The notes below the pieces were generated by a model. It worked only from the letters and a program-made list of their open reading frames with translations. It did not search any database and had not been told where the DNA came from. Position numbers and translations under genes: made by a program. A DNA stretch of 64,000 nucleotides from Henriciella pelagia (GTDB taxonomy: Bacteria; Pseudomonadota; Alphaproteobacteria; Caulobacterales; Hyphomonadaceae): positions 372,001-436,000 of the forward strand of contig NZ_NCSU01000011.1 in NCBI RefSeq assembly GCF_002088945.1. Direction: 5' to 3'. Position 1 is the stretch's first letter. Each line of letters begins with the position of its first letter. Of the stretch, positions 46,154 through 55,605 are shown piece after piece.

Positions 46154-48175
46154 TGCCAGGGCTTCCAGCCGCTTCGGGTTCGCGCCTCCACTCAGTTCGA
46201 CGAGGAAACGTGCATCCTGCCTCGCAATTGGAATGAGGTCGGCGTCTCGCTTCAGATCGATCACGCGGTAATCCACGGCGCCCGATTGACGCACGCCGAG
46301 CAGGTCTCCTGGACCTCGGAGCCGGAAATCTGCTTCAGCGATCTCAAAGCCATCTTCTGTGGCACGCAATGTATCGAGGCGTTCGCGGGCCAATTCGCCC
46401 AGGGGCGGACGATACAAAAGGAGGCAAAAGGATTTTCTATTCCCGCGGCCGACCCGGCCGCGAAGCTGATGCAGTTGAGCGAGACCAAACCCTTCGGCCC
46501 GCTCGATAACCATGATTGTTGCATCTGGCACGTCGACGCCAACCTCTATCACCGTCGTGGCGACCAGAATGCGGCTGTCGCCTGTACGGAAGGCTTCGAG
46601 CGCTGCATCCTTTTCCTCTGCCTTCAATCGGCCGTGCACGAGCCCGACGGGCACATTGAGCGCCTTGCGTAGCGCTTCAGCCCGAAAGACCGCCGAGCTA
46701 TCATCTTCGTCGGCATCGACGCGCGGGCAGACCCAGAAGACGCGTTCACCGCGGTCGATGGCGCGGCCGACGCCCTCAATGACCTCGTCTATGCGGGTAT
46801 CGGGAACTGCCCGCGTCTCTATGGGTTGGCGACCGGCTGGTTTTTCGTCGAGAACTGAAATGTCGAGATCACCATGAACGGCCTGCGCCAGCGTTCTAGG
46901 GATGGGCGTTGCGCTCATTACCAGCATATGTGGGCCTTCAGCTTTCCCGGCGAGTTTCATTCGATCTGCGACCCCAAAGCGGTGCTGCTCGTCAACAATG
47001 ACAAGCCCGAGCTTATGAAAGCGTACCGCGTCCTGAAACAGCGCCTGCGTACCAACGATGATCTGGATGGAGCCGTCTGCCAGCCCCATCAGTGTTCCCT
47101 CGCGGGCAGGCCCTCGGTCACGCCCGGTCAGGGCTGCTACCTCATAGCCCATCGGTGCCAGCAAGCTGGAAACCGTCTCGAACTGTTGGCGGGCCAGAAC
47201 TTCTGTGGGAGCCATGAAGGCAGCCTGATGTCCGCTCGTCACGGCTTTCACGGCAGCCATGATCGCGACAAGCGTTTTACCCGCACCCACATCGCCCTGC
47301 AGCATCCTTCGCATGGGGTGTGGTTCGGCAAGGTCCGCCGATATTTCCTTGATCGCCCTGATTTGTGCACGTGTGAGTTTATACGGCAGCGCCGCAGCAA
47401 CCGCATTCATGTCGTCATTCGTAGATTTCAGGTTCGGCGCGGATTTCTGACTGCGAGCGGTTCGTGCCATGGCGAAGACCATCTCGCGCGCCAACGCCTC
47501 GTCATAGGCGAGACGCTGCCGGCAAATTTCAAACGCCGCTTCGTCAAAAACGGCTGGTTCGTGTAGACCGGACAGGGCCTGTTTGAAGCTCGGCCAACCG
47601 CGCTTTTCAAGCAGATCCGCCGAAATCCACTCTGGCAGGTCACTTTCCACGCTTGCGAGTGCGGCGACTGCAGCGCTGTGGACTTTCTTGTTGGTGAGGC
47701 CGGCGGTCAACGAATAAATCGGCTCGACTTGAGGCGGCATCTCCCCGCGTGCCGGATCAATGATATAATCAGGATGCGTCATCTGTCGTTCGCCCTGGAA
47801 CTCGCCGACGACCCCGGAAACAATTCGTTCCTTGCCGACCGGGAATTGCCCCTGCAGCCATCTTGGATCTGCCCGAAAGAATATGAGCGTCAGGAAACCG
47901 GTTCCGTCGAATAGCTGGATCCTATGTGGCGCTCGATCATTGTATGGAGCCTTATAGGCATGGACCTCTCCTTTGACGGTCGCCACTTCTCCGGGCAGGA
48001 GTTCATCGAACGACGCCTTGACACGCCGGTCCAGCCACTTGTCGGGCAGGTGCAAAAGTAGATCCCAGACATGTGCACCATCCACGAGCCGCTCGAACAC
48101 CGGCTTCAGCTTGGGGCCGATGCCGGGAAGGCTGTCGATGGGCTGGAAGAGGGGATAGAGTCGTTTGTCTCGCAT
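46109..48175 (-). CDS. recG: ATP-dependent DNA helicase RecG
   Basis: 688 aa from ATG 48175 (MRDKRLYPLFQPIDSLPGIGPKL); further upstream only a TTG (48214) is available. Branch-migrating helicase for stalled forks. The N-terminal wedge domain is followed by the helicase core: GDVGAGKTLVAIMAA (Walker A), VDEQHRFGV (Walker B DEQH), SATPIPRTLAQ, TTVIEVGVDVPDATIMVIE, QLRGRVGRGNR. Length is normal. Divergent from sdhE; the 3' end overlaps DUF502. Confidence 0.96.
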   Translation of the reverse strand: MRDKRLYPLFQPIDSLPGIGPKLKPVFERLVDGAHVWDLLLHLPDKWLDRRVKASFDELLPGEVATVKGEVHAYKAPYNDRAPHRIQLFDGTGFLTLIFFRADPRWLQGQFPVGKERIVSGVVGEFQGERQMTHPDYIIDPARGEMPPQVEPIYSLTAGLTNKKVHSAAVAALASVESDLPEWISADLLEKRGWPSFKQALSGLHEPAVFDEAAFEICRQRLAYDEALAREMVFAMARTARSQKSAPNLKSTNDDMNAVAAALPYKLTRAQIRAIKEISADLAEPHPMRRMLQGDVGAGKTLVAIMAAVKAVTSGHQAAFMAPTEVLARQQFETVSSLLAPMGYEVAALTGRDRGPAREGTLMGLADGSIQIIVGTQALFQDAVRFHKLGLVIVDEQHRFGVADRMKLAGKAEGPHMLVMSATPIPRTLAQAVHGDLDISVLDEKPAGRQPIETRAVPDTRIDEVIEGVGRAIDRGERVFWVCPRVDADEDDSSAVFRAEALRKALNVPVGLVHGRLKAEEKDAALEAFRTGDSRILVATTVIEVGVDVPDATIMVIERAEGFGLAQLHQLRGRVGRGNRKSFCLLLYRPPLGELARERLDTLRATEDGFEIAEADFRLRGPGDLLGVRQSGAVDYRVIDLKRDADLIPIARQDARFLVELSGGANPKRLEALALLRELLSPLSRNAS

Positions 48176-48252
48176 GGTTGCAGTTGACAATAGTCGAAGG
48201 TAACGCACCTGCAATTGAACTTATTGGCCGCCGCGGTACAGGAAAATCCGTC

Positions 48253-48510
48253 ATGGACGAAAAACGACGCAAACTGAAGTTCCGTGCATCACGACGTGGA
48301 TTCCGCGAAATGGACCTCATCATGGGTCAGTTCGCCGAGCGCCACATTGGTTCGATGGACGATGAAGAACTCGCTGAGTTCGAGCGCCTCCTGGCCACGC
48401 CCGACTGGGAAGTTTACGCGTGGATCATTGGTAATAAATCGGTCCCGGCGAATTATGCAGGACCGGTCATGGACCGACTGCTCGCATTCGAGTACGACCC
48501 ACGCGCCTAG
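48253..48510 (+). CDS. sdhE: Succinate dehydrogenase flavinylation factor SdhE
   Basis: 85 aa. Small helical protein required to attach FAD to SdhA. The conserved RGFREMDLIMGQFAE contains the RGxxE motif; DEELAEFERLLATPDWEVYAWI follows. Start ATG 48253 with AGGAAAA upstream fits the family length. The order recG / sdhE-mfd is conserved in alphaproteobacteria. Confidence 0.93.
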   Translation: MDEKRRKLKFRASRRGFREMDLIMGQFAERHIGSMDDEELAEFERLLATPDWEVYAWIIGNKSVPANYAGPVMDRLLAFEYDPRA

Positions 48511-48555
48511 CGCTGAGCGCTTTGCGATTCTGACCGCCGAGTTTCGAGACCAAGT

Positions 48556-51500
48556 ATGCCCAATGCCCCCTCACTGGCGCAGCTCTCGGCGCCCACAAAT
48601 ATTGCCGGCGCACCATTCGGCCTGGACCTTCTTGCCATGCAGGATGCCCTGCAGGGGACGTCGCGGATCGGCCTTTATGTTGCGCGCGATGACAAGACGG
48701 CTGCCGCAGCCCTGAAACTTGCCGAGTTCAACCATCCTGCCATGGAGGTCGTCCATCTACCGGGCTGGGATATTCTGCCATATGACCGCATGAGCCCGAG
48801 CCCGGCAGTGGCCTCGCAGCGCTGTGCGGCACTGGCGCAACTTGCTCAACACGCAGGCGCTTCGGGGCCGCTGCTTGTCGTCACGACCGGCTCGTCTCTT
48901 GTGCAGCGTGTGCCACCTCGAGCGACGATGCAGACGGCGAGTTTCTCGCTCGCCGTCGGGCAAGAGGTCGATGAGGCCGCGTTGACGGACTATCTTGCCG
49001 TGAATGGTTATGTTCGGTCCAGCACGGTCAGTGAACGCGGTGAGTATTCGGTTCGTGGTGGTATCATCGACATTTATCCACCCACGAGCGTCGAGCCCAT
49101 CCGGCTCGATCTGTTTGGCTCGACGCTGGACCAGCTGAAATCCTTCGACCCGGAAACCCAGGTATCGACCCGGTCGCTGAAATCAGCGGTACTGTCGCCG
49201 GTTTCGGAAATTCTATTCTCACCCGACACGCTTAGCCTTTTTCGGGAGCAATATCTTTCCGAGCTTGGAGCCCCGGCGGGCGACAACATGTATGAAGCGG
49301 CACGCGCCCAGATCAGACGCCAGGGTCTCGAAAACTGGCTCCCGCTGTTCCATCCGCACCTTGATACACTCTTTGACTATATCGGCCCCGACGCCCTTGT
49401 CGGCTTCAGTTACCTAGCCGGAGAAGCGATAGCAGAGCGACAAACGCAGGTCCGAGACTATCATGAGGCGCGACACGAGGCTGCAACTTCGGATCGGCCT
49501 GCGCGGGTGCTGAAACCAGAACGTCTGTACCTCGAACCCGAAGAGCTGGATGCTGCACTGGCCAGTCGGACAGTGGCGCGCTTCTCTCCCTCGCCAGATC
49601 CAGCGGCTATCGATCTTGGAGGCGCTCCGGGCCGCGACTTCGCGCCAGAGCGGACGCGTCCTGACCTCAATGTCTTCGAAGAAGCCGCCGCTCACGCCAA
49701 GGAGCTTCGCGCCAAGGGTTTGACTGTCGTCCTCGGGGCCTGGACGGCCGGCTCTGCCGAGCGTCTCGTTGGAGTGATGGAGGACCATGGCCTTGGCGCC
49801 TTGCCACGGGTCTATTCGTTGGAAGCGGCGCGGAAAGCTGAACTCAGCATTGCGGAACTTCCGCTGGAAAAAGGCTATGTCGCCTCCGACATCGCGATCA
49901 TTTCCGAGCCCGACGTCCTGGGTGACCGTCTCGCAGCCCCTCGCAGAAAGCGCAAGTCTGCCAATTTTATCTCAGAGGCCGCATCGCTCAACACTGGCGA
50001 CCTTGTTGTGCATGTCGACCATGGAGTCGGACGGTATGAAGGCCTGAAGACGCTTGAGCTGACCGGCGCTCCTCATGACTGCCTGGAGCTCTCTTATGCG
50101 GGAGGCGACCGGATTTACCTGCCGGTCGAGAATGTCGACCTCATCAGTCGTTACGGCAGCGAGGACGCGGACAGCGCCATTGACCGCCTTGGTGGTGTCG
50201 GCTGGCAAACCCGGAAGGCCCGCGCGAAGAAGCGGATCCTCGAAATGGCCGCTGAACTGCTCGATATCGCTGCAGCAAGAGCGCTGAGGCAGGCTGAGCC
50301 CACGACGGCAGGGCATGGGCTCTATGAAGAGTTCGCCGCTCGATTCCCTTACGAGGAAACCGATGACCAGCTGAATGCAATTGAAGACACGCTGACGGAC
50401 CTGGCCAGCGGAAAGCCGATGGACAGGCTTGTATGCGGCGATGTCGGCTTCGGGAAAACCGAGGTCGCCCTGCGTGCGGCCTTCGTCGCCGCCATGAGCG
50501 GAATGCAGGTCGCGGTTGTCGCTCCGACAACTCTGCTCGCGCGCCAGCACTATAATTCGTTTCTCGAGCGCTTTGCGAACTGGCCGGTTCAGGTACGGCA
50601 CCTGTCGCGGATGGTCAGCCAGAAGGACGCCACATCAACGAAAGAAGGCCTCAAGGCTGGCACGGTCGATATCGTCGTGGGCACACACGCCTTGCTGTCA
50701 AGCAGCGTCGAATTCAAGCGTCTCGGACTCGTCATCGTCGATGAAGAGCAGCGCTTTGGCGTCAAACACAAGGAACGGCTGAAGGAGCTGAAAGCAGACG
50801 TCCACGTACTGACCCTTTCAGCGACGCCGATTCCGAGAACCCTCCAGATGGCACTCACGGGCATTCGCGATCTGTCGATTATTGCCACGCCGCCGGTCGA
50901 CCGGCTTTCGGTGCGGACTTACGTCACCGAATTTGACACTGTCACGATACGCGAAGCACTCCTGAGAGAGAAATATCGCGGCGGACAGGCATTCTTCGTG
51001 GCCCCGCGCATCCAGGATCTCGATGGCCTCGAGACGTTCCTTCGGGACAATATTCCGGAGATCAGCTTCGTGGTTGCCCACGGCCAGATGCCGCCAACCG
51101 AACTCGAAGACATCATGACGGCGTTCTATGAGGGGCAATACGATGTGCTCCTTTCCACTACCATCGTGGAAAGCGGACTTGATATTCCGCGCGCCAATAC
51201 ACTTGTCATCTATCGGGCCGACCGGTTTGGCCTGGCGCAGCTTTACCAGCTTCGCGGACGGGTCGGGCGATCCAAGATACGCGCCTATGCCTACTTCACA
51301 ACGCCCAGCGATCACGTCATGACCCCGGGTGCGGAACGGCGCCTCCGCGTCCTTCAGTCTCTCGATTCGCTCGGCGCAGGCTTTCAACTCGCCAGTCATG
51401 ACCTGGACATGCGGGGCTCTGGAAATCTGCTCGGAGACCAGCAGTCAGGTCATGTGCGAGAGGTTGGCGTGGAGCTCTACCAGTCGATGCTTGAAGACGC

Positions 51501-52014
51501 CGTCAACGCGCTGAAGGCGGGCGTTTCGGACTTCGAGGAAGAAATTGCCGACGACTGGTCGCCACAAATAAATCTCGGCGTTGCCGTTCTCATCCCGGAC
51601 ACTTACGTCGAAGACCTCAGTGTGCGCCTGGGTCTCTACCGGCGGCTGGCAGAGATCGACACCGAAGAAGGACGCGAAGGGTTTGCGGCCGAACTGATCG
51701 ACCGGTTCGGCCCATTGCCCGACGAAACGCGACAGCTTCTGGATGTGACGGCCATCAAGGCTGCCTGTAAATCAATCGGCATCGCTAAACTTGATGCTGG
51801 CCCCAAAGGGGTGGTTATGGCCTTCAGGGATGATACGCCGCTTGAACCAACCAAGCTGATGTCGCTCGTGCGCTCGCGCCCCAACCAGCTCAAGCTTCGT
51901 CCTGATTCCAAGCTGGTCATAACGCGAGTGCCTGACGAGAAGGACAAGCGAATCCTGATGATCCGCGGCTTGCTCCGTGAGCTCTCAGCTCTTGCTCTGG
52001 CTCAGCCTCGCTGA
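48556..52014 (+). CDS. mfd: Transcription-repair coupling factor Mfd
   Basis: 1152 aa. Removes RNA polymerase stalled at DNA damage and recruits UvrA. The N-terminal UvrB-like part lies at ~1-330, the RNA polymerase interaction domain near GDLVVHVDHGVGRYEGLKTLEL (~475), the translocase with GDVGFGKTEVALRAAF and DEEQRFGVKHKERLK, then SATPIPRTLQMALTGIRDLSII, and QLRGRVGRSKIRAYAYF. The TRCF C-terminal domain ends the protein. 46 bp after sdhE. Confidence 0.97.
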   Translation: MPNAPSLAQLSAPTNIAGAPFGLDLLAMQDALQGTSRIGLYVARDDKTAAAALKLAEFNHPAMEVVHLPGWDILPYDRMSPSPAVASQRCAALAQLAQHAGASGPLLVVTTGSSLVQRVPPRATMQTASFSLAVGQEVDEAALTDYLAVNGYVRSSTVSERGEYSVRGGIIDIYPPTSVEPIRLDLFGSTLDQLKSFDPETQVSTRSLKSAVLSPVSEILFSPDTLSLFREQYLSELGAPAGDNMYEAARAQIRRQGLENWLPLFHPHLDTLFDYIGPDALVGFSYLAGEAIAERQTQVRDYHEARHEAATSDRPARVLKPERLYLEPEELDAALASRTVARFSPSPDPAAIDLGGAPGRDFAPERTRPDLNVFEEAAAHAKELRAKGLTVVLGAWTAGSAERLVGVMEDHGLGALPRVYSLEAARKAELSIAELPLEKGYVASDIAIISEPDVLGDRLAAPRRKRKSANFISEAASLNTGDLVVHVDHGVGRYEGLKTLELTGAPHDCLELSYAGGDRIYLPVENVDLISRYGSEDADSAIDRLGGVGWQTRKARAKKRILEMAAELLDIAAARALRQAEPTTAGHGLYEEFAARFPYEETDDQLNAIEDTLTDLASGKPMDRLVCGDVGFGKTEVALRAAFVAAMSGMQVAVVAPTTLLARQHYNSFLERFANWPVQVRHLSRMVSQKDATSTKEGLKAGTVDIVVGTHALLSSSVEFKRLGLVIVDEEQRFGVKHKERLKELKADVHVLTLSATPIPRTLQMALTGIRDLSIIATPPVDRLSVRTYVTEFDTVTIREALLREKYRGGQAFFVAPRIQDLDGLETFLRDNIPEISFVVAHGQMPPTELEDIMTAFYEGQYDVLLSTTIVESGLDIPRANTLVIYRADRFGLAQLYQLRGRVGRSKIRAYAYFTTPSDHVMTPGAERRLRVLQSLDSLGAGFQLASHDLDMRGSGNLLGDQQSGHVREVGVELYQSMLEDAVNALKAGVSDFEEEIADDWSPQINLGVAVLIPDTYVEDLSVRLGLYRRLAEIDTEEGREGFAAELIDRFGPLPDETRQLLDVTAIKAACKSIGIAKLDAGPKGVVMAFRDDTPLEPTKLMSLVRSRPNQLKLRPDSKLVITRVPDEKDKRILMIRGLLRELSALALAQPR

Positions 52015-52108
52015 ATTTTGTTGCCAGCCATCCGTTGCGGCACCGCTTGGCACTCCCATCGTACCTTCTATGCTCTGAACCTGCATAAATCTTCAGGGAG
52101 ACACCGAT

Positions 52109-53206
52109 ATGGCAAGCGGTCCGCTTACAGGCGTAAAGATAGTTGAATTCCAGGGAATTGGCCCGGGCCCCTTCTGCGGGATGCTCCTTTCCGATCTGGG
52201 CGCAGACGTTGTCCGGATTGATCGGTCCGGTGGGGGCGGTCGGGCAGCAACGCCCGCCAATGTCGAGTCCCGAGGACGCCGGTCGATTGCATTGAACCTC
52301 AAGGATCCAGCTGATGTCGAGACGGCGCTTAAACTCATTGAGAAGGCCGATGGTCTGATCGAGGGTTTTCGCCCCGGCGTCATGGAGCGTCTCGGTCTTG
52401 GGCCCGATGTCGCCCTCGATCGCAACCCGAAACTCGCTTATGGTCGCATGACAGGCTGGGGGCAGACGGGTCCGCTCTCGCACGCCGCAGGGCACGACCT
52501 CAATTACATCGCGCTGACAGGCGCGCTCGGTGCCATGGGGCGCAAGGGAGAACGTCCGTATCCACCATTGAACCTGATCGGCGACTACGGCGGCGGCGCA
52601 CTTTACCTTGCGTTCGGACTGCTTGCCGCCATTCTTCACGCTCGCAGTTCGGGGGAAGGGCAGGTCGTTGATGTCGCCATGACTGACGGTGCCGCTTCGC
52701 TGACCTCAATGTTCTACGGTATGAAAGCCATGGGCGTCTGGAGCGATGAGCGCGAGGCCAATCTCCTCGACGGCGGTGCTCACTTCTATGATTGCTATGA
52801 AACGAGTGATGGAAAGTATGTTTCGATTGGATCAATCGAACCGCAATTTTACGCACTGCTCCTGGAAAAGGCCGGCTTGTCTGACCCTGGCTTCAAGGAA
52901 CAGATGAATCGCAAGGCATGGCCGCAGCTGTCGGCGAAAATTGCTGAAGCAATTAAAACCAAGACCCGCGATGAGTGGTGCGACATAATGGAAGGCACCG
53001 ATGTGTGTTTTGCGCCGGTGCTTTCGCTCGCCGAAGCTCCCAAACACCCTCACAATGTTGCCCGAGAGACCTTCATAGAGATCGAAGGCGTGGTGCAACC
53101 CGCACCCGCCCCTCGTTTCTCGAAGACACCCGGCAAAGTCCAGCGTGCGCCAGCCAGCCCGGGCGCGCATACCGACGAAATCCTGCAGGACTGGAAAATC
53201 GCATAA
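52109..53206 (+). CDS. CaiB/BaiF CoA-transferase family, alpha-methylacyl-CoA racemase type
   Basis: 365 aa. Family III CoA-transferase fold. Opening [34 protein letters not shown], and [13 protein letters not shown] carrying the racemase His; [12 protein letters not shown]-like [15 protein letters not shown] carries the Glu. These fit alpha-methylacyl-CoA racemases, which invert 2-methyl branched acyl-CoAs, more than CoA-transferases with an Asp nucleophile. Single-gene unit. Confidence 0.9.
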   Translation: MASGPLTGVKIVEFQGIGPGPFCGMLLSDLGADVVRIDRSGGGGRAATPANVESRGRRSIALNLKDPADVETALKLIEKADGLIEGFRPGVMERLGLGPDVALDRNPKLAYGRMTGWGQTGPLSHAAGHDLNYIALTGALGAMGRKGERPYPPLNLIGDYGGGALYLAFGLLAAILHARSSGEGQVVDVAMTDGAASLTSMFYGMKAMGVWSDEREANLLDGGAHFYDCYETSDGKYVSIGSIEPQFYALLLEKAGLSDPGFKEQMNRKAWPQLSAKIAEAIKTKTRDEWCDIMEGTDVCFAPVLSLAEAPKHPHNVARETFIEIEGVVQPAPAPRFSKTPGKVQRAPASPGAHTDEILQDWKIA

Positions 53207-53379
53207 TCCCGTCACTATTGGCTATTTGGCAGCATACTAGACACTCATTTGCCTTGATGAACCCTGCACAACGGGTCTGAGCGAAGGTGTTCATATATCA
53301 TCTGCTAGAAAGGATTCATCAGCGAAGAGCCGAACCAAATTTGGTTGGGTCTCATTCCTGATGTCCTTCTTGCTAAACT
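53207..53379 (+). other. Intergenic region with palindrome; possible small RNA
   Basis: 173 bp after the racemase gene up to a strong terminator. No ORF is convincing. It holds a perfect 14-bp palindrome AACCAAATTTGGTT at 53333-53346. The distance from the racemase stop to the terminator and the extra hairpin leave room for either a long 3' UTR or a separately transcribed small RNA. Confidence 0.3.
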
Positions 53380-53410
53380 TTGGCCGCCAATCGGGTGGCC
53401 AATTTTTTTT
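53380..53410 (+). terminator. Rho-independent terminator
   Basis: Stem TTGGCCGCC / GGTGGCCAA (9 bp, one G-U) with loop AATCG, followed by eight T. It ends transcription coming from the racemase gene or from a small RNA before the XRE gene. Confidence 0.85.
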
Positions 53411-53439
53411 GCCCTGACTGCTCGCGCACCGGATCAGCT

Positions 53440-53458
53440 ATGTTGCAGAAATGTTGCA
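53440..53458. repeat. Two direct ATGTTGCA repeats upstream of the XRE gene
   Basis: ATGTTGCA occurs at 53440-53447 and 53451-53458, 11 bp apart, about one helical turn. They lie 86 bp before the XRE start and could be an operator for autoregulation. Confidence 0.3.
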
Positions 53459-53544
53459 ACTCTGCCCCTTGCTGTAACGTGATCTTAGGTGGAAATCAGC
53501 TCATGCAATCAGGCACATAGTGATAGTATATCTGGGAATTGGTT

Positions 53545-53919
53545 ATGGGAACAGTGATGTCGGCATCGCCGCGAAAAGTCAGTGATGCAGATCGTGGTAT
53601 CGGTCAGCTGGTGCGTCAGGCACGGCGTCGGATTGGTATGACACTCGACGACCTCGCAAAGAAACTGGGGTTGTCCTATCAGCAGGTTCACAAATACGAG
53701 AATGGGACCAACCGCATCAGCGCTGGCACGCTCGCTGCCATTGCAAACATTCTGGCTGTTCCCGTCGAACACCTGTTTCCCGAAGACGTGCTTCTCGGCG
53801 AAAACGATAATGAAGACAGCGAAGTCGACAAGTACCGGGGAGAAGTCAGCCGGATTGTTCGAACCATCGATGACCCCAAGAAGCTGGAGGCCATTATCAC
53901 CATTCTCAAAACGGTGTAG
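53545..53919 (+). CDS. XRE family transcriptional regulator
   Basis: 124 aa from ATG 53545 (53557 is also possible). A central HTH: IGQLVRQARRRIGMTLDDLAKKLGLSYQQVHKYENGTNRIS, with HLFPEDVL and a charged C-terminal tail ending in KKLEAIITIL. This short cI-like regulator group is common in alphaproteobacteria. Convergent with lysR. No target known; it could act on its own promoter. Confidence 0.88.
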   Translation: MGTVMSASPRKVSDADRGIGQLVRQARRRIGMTLDDLAKKLGLSYQQVHKYENGTNRISAGTLAAIANILAVPVEHLFPEDVLLGENDNEDSEVDKYRGEVSRIVRTIDDPKKLEAIITILKTV

Positions 53920-53935
53920 AATCCGAACAGTAGAA

Positions 53936-54904
53936 CTACCCCGCCTTTAAATCGGAACGCGGCGGCGCATCAGACTTCCAGTGTTTGGGATGAACGAAGG
54001 TCTCAGCGAACCATGGGTTGGATTCCGTTTCGAATTGACTTCGGATCCAGTCAATGAATTTGCGGCCGCGTGAAAGACCTTGGACGCGCTGAGTATAGGA
54101 AAGCCAGAACTCAAGGGGGACGAGTTCCGGCAAGTCCAGCGGGATCAGACGATCGTCCAGTTCGGCCACGTAAGACGGCATCAGCGTTATGCCTCCGCCA
54201 TTTGCGCAAACTTCCTTCAATACGGTGCCAGAATTGGTCACAAGGCTGAAGCGAAGTAACTTCTTCAGCTCAGATGCTTTCGGCGACCAGCGGTCGATCT
54301 GATTCACATAGGCGTCGTGCAGAAGACAGCGATGTCCCTGCAGGTCGAACAGGCTGTCAGGGCGACCATAAGTCTCTAGATAAGACGCTGACGCGAAGAA
54401 CATATAATGCAGCACACCCATTCTCAAAGAATGGAGGTCGCGATGCTGCGGCTTGCTGAAGACGAAGCTCATATCTGCCTCACCATTCAGCAGATCCGCT
54501 TCCCGTTCCAAGATGTTTATATGCAGTTCCAACTGGTTATTCTTGGCCAGGTATTGCGGCAGGCTCTGCGTCAGCCAATGCGATAGCACGCCATCCGTTG
54601 ACGCAATACGAAGGTCACCGGCCGCGGCCTGATCGACGTCCGACATTTCCGCCAGCAAGGCATTGGTCTCTTCGGACATTGCGATGGCGCGCTTTAGAAC
54701 GAGCTTGCCCGCCTCCGTCAACTCGATTCCCCGCGTACTTCGAACGACAAGACGACAATTCAGGCTGTCTTCGAGATCATCGATCTTGCGGCTGATAGTG
54801 GGCGTCGATTCGCCCACCTGTTTTGCTGCAGCTGTCATGCTGCCTAATTCGGCCACAGCGGAAAAGATTCTCAGCTTGTCCCAGTCCAGCTTGTTCGAGA
54901 TCAT
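53936..54904 (-). CDS. LysR family transcriptional regulator
   Basis: 322 aa. N-terminal winged HTH: LDWDKLRIFSAVAELGSMTAAAKQVGESTPTISRKIDDLE, then the inducer-binding periplasmic-type fold (DLRIASTDGVLSHWLTQSLPQYL, GITLMPSYVAEL). It is divergent from the acetyltransferase pair, with 128 bp between starts, the standard layout for a LysR protein controlling its neighbour. Confidence 0.93.
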   Translation of the reverse strand: MISNKLDWDKLRIFSAVAELGSMTAAAKQVGESTPTISRKIDDLEDSLNCRLVVRSTRGIELTEAGKLVLKRAIAMSEETNALLAEMSDVDQAAAGDLRIASTDGVLSHWLTQSLPQYLAKNNQLELHINILEREADLLNGEADMSFVFSKPQHRDLHSLRMGVLHYMFFASASYLETYGRPDSLFDLQGHRCLLHDAYVNQIDRWSPKASELKKLLRFSLVTNSGTVLKEVCANGGGITLMPSYVAELDDRLIPLDLPELVPLEFWLSYTQRVQGLSRGRKFIDWIRSQFETESNPWFAETFVHPKHWKSDAPPRSDLKAG

Positions 54905-54978
54905 TCTACCACCACTGGTGTGAGTCTTTCAGTTCTGAAATTTTTCCTGCCGCGAAAATGCTAGATTGTAAAATACAT

Positions 54979-55008
54979 AGTTGACAACTGCTACGTGTAT
55001 TCTTCAAT
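54979..55008 (+). promoter_or_regulatory. Promoter and operator-like palindrome between lysR and the GNAT pair
   Basis: AGTTG-A-CAACT at 54979-54989 is an inverted repeat that covers a -35 like TTGACA (54981-54986). A weak -10 (TTCAAT, 55003-55008) follows with a 16-bp spacer. An AAGGAGA ribosome site lies at 55018-55024, before the first GNAT gene. A LysR or LuxR-type site is plausible. Confidence 0.4.
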
Positions 55009-55032
55009 TTCTCCACCAAGGAGATATGTTGT

Positions 55033-55602
55033 ATGTCGATTCACCATCTGGTTGTATCCAATTCATCCCGCCCATATTGCTATGTCAGCCCCGTTGAAAT
55101 GATTCGAGACATGGGGCAGTTCGGGCTTCGCCCTTGTGCGGGGTCCGACATACGCGAAGCCCTGCGGATCGGCGAACAACTGCTGGGCGGTAAACTGGCG
55201 CGAAAAGAGGTGATCACAACGCTTGATGCCATCACCCAGATGACGATGTGGATCATCGGCGACCCGATTGATGGGCTATACATTACCGTGCCGCTGACCG
55301 AAGAGGGAAGGGTGGCTGTTGAAAACGGTGAGTTTAATCCGGCAGATCCGGCCTTGCGTCACGTAGCGCCCCGAAACACGCCGATCTTCGGTCTCTATGT
55401 CGGTGTCTATGCAGCAGCTTCCAAGCAGGCCCGCAGGAATATCATGGCCGCATCAGCCTCGGTGAGAGTGTCGCTCTTTGCCCCAGTCCCCTGTTACGCG
55501 CGAGGTGCCACGGAAGACGGGCAGCGCTCAATGCTCCGGCTAGGCTTTCGCCGACTGTCCGGTGGCCTGCCCGACCTCTTTGTCTTTGATCCAATCGAAT
55601 AG
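55033..55602 (+). CDS. Uncharacterised GNAT-like protein, first gene of a pair
   Basis: 189 aa. Weakly recognisable acetyltransferase-type fold: ITQMTMWIIGDPIDGLYITVPLTEEG early, GLYVGVYAAASKQARRNIMAA in the middle, and ATEDGQRSMLRLGFRRLSGG near the end, which resembles the acceptor-side GNAT ending (xLGF). The usual acetyl-CoA Q/RxxGxG/A loop is not clear. Good ribosome site. It is three bases before the second GNAT gene, so the two are translated together. Function unknown. Confidence 0.6.
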   Translation: MSIHHLVVSNSSRPYCYVSPVEMIRDMGQFGLRPCAGSDIREALRIGEQLLGGKLARKEVITTLDAITQMTMWIIGDPIDGLYITVPLTEEGRVAVENGEFNPADPALRHVAPRNTPIFGLYVGVYAAASKQARRNIMAASASVRVSLFAPVPCYARGATEDGQRSMLRLGFRRLSGGLPDLFVFDPIE

Positions 55603-55605
55603 AGT

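Noticed and set aside
46874-47566. 230-codon + strand frame opposite recG
   Set aside because: Lies entirely antisense to the RecG helicase core and has Cys/His/Arg-rich composition; a shadow frame.
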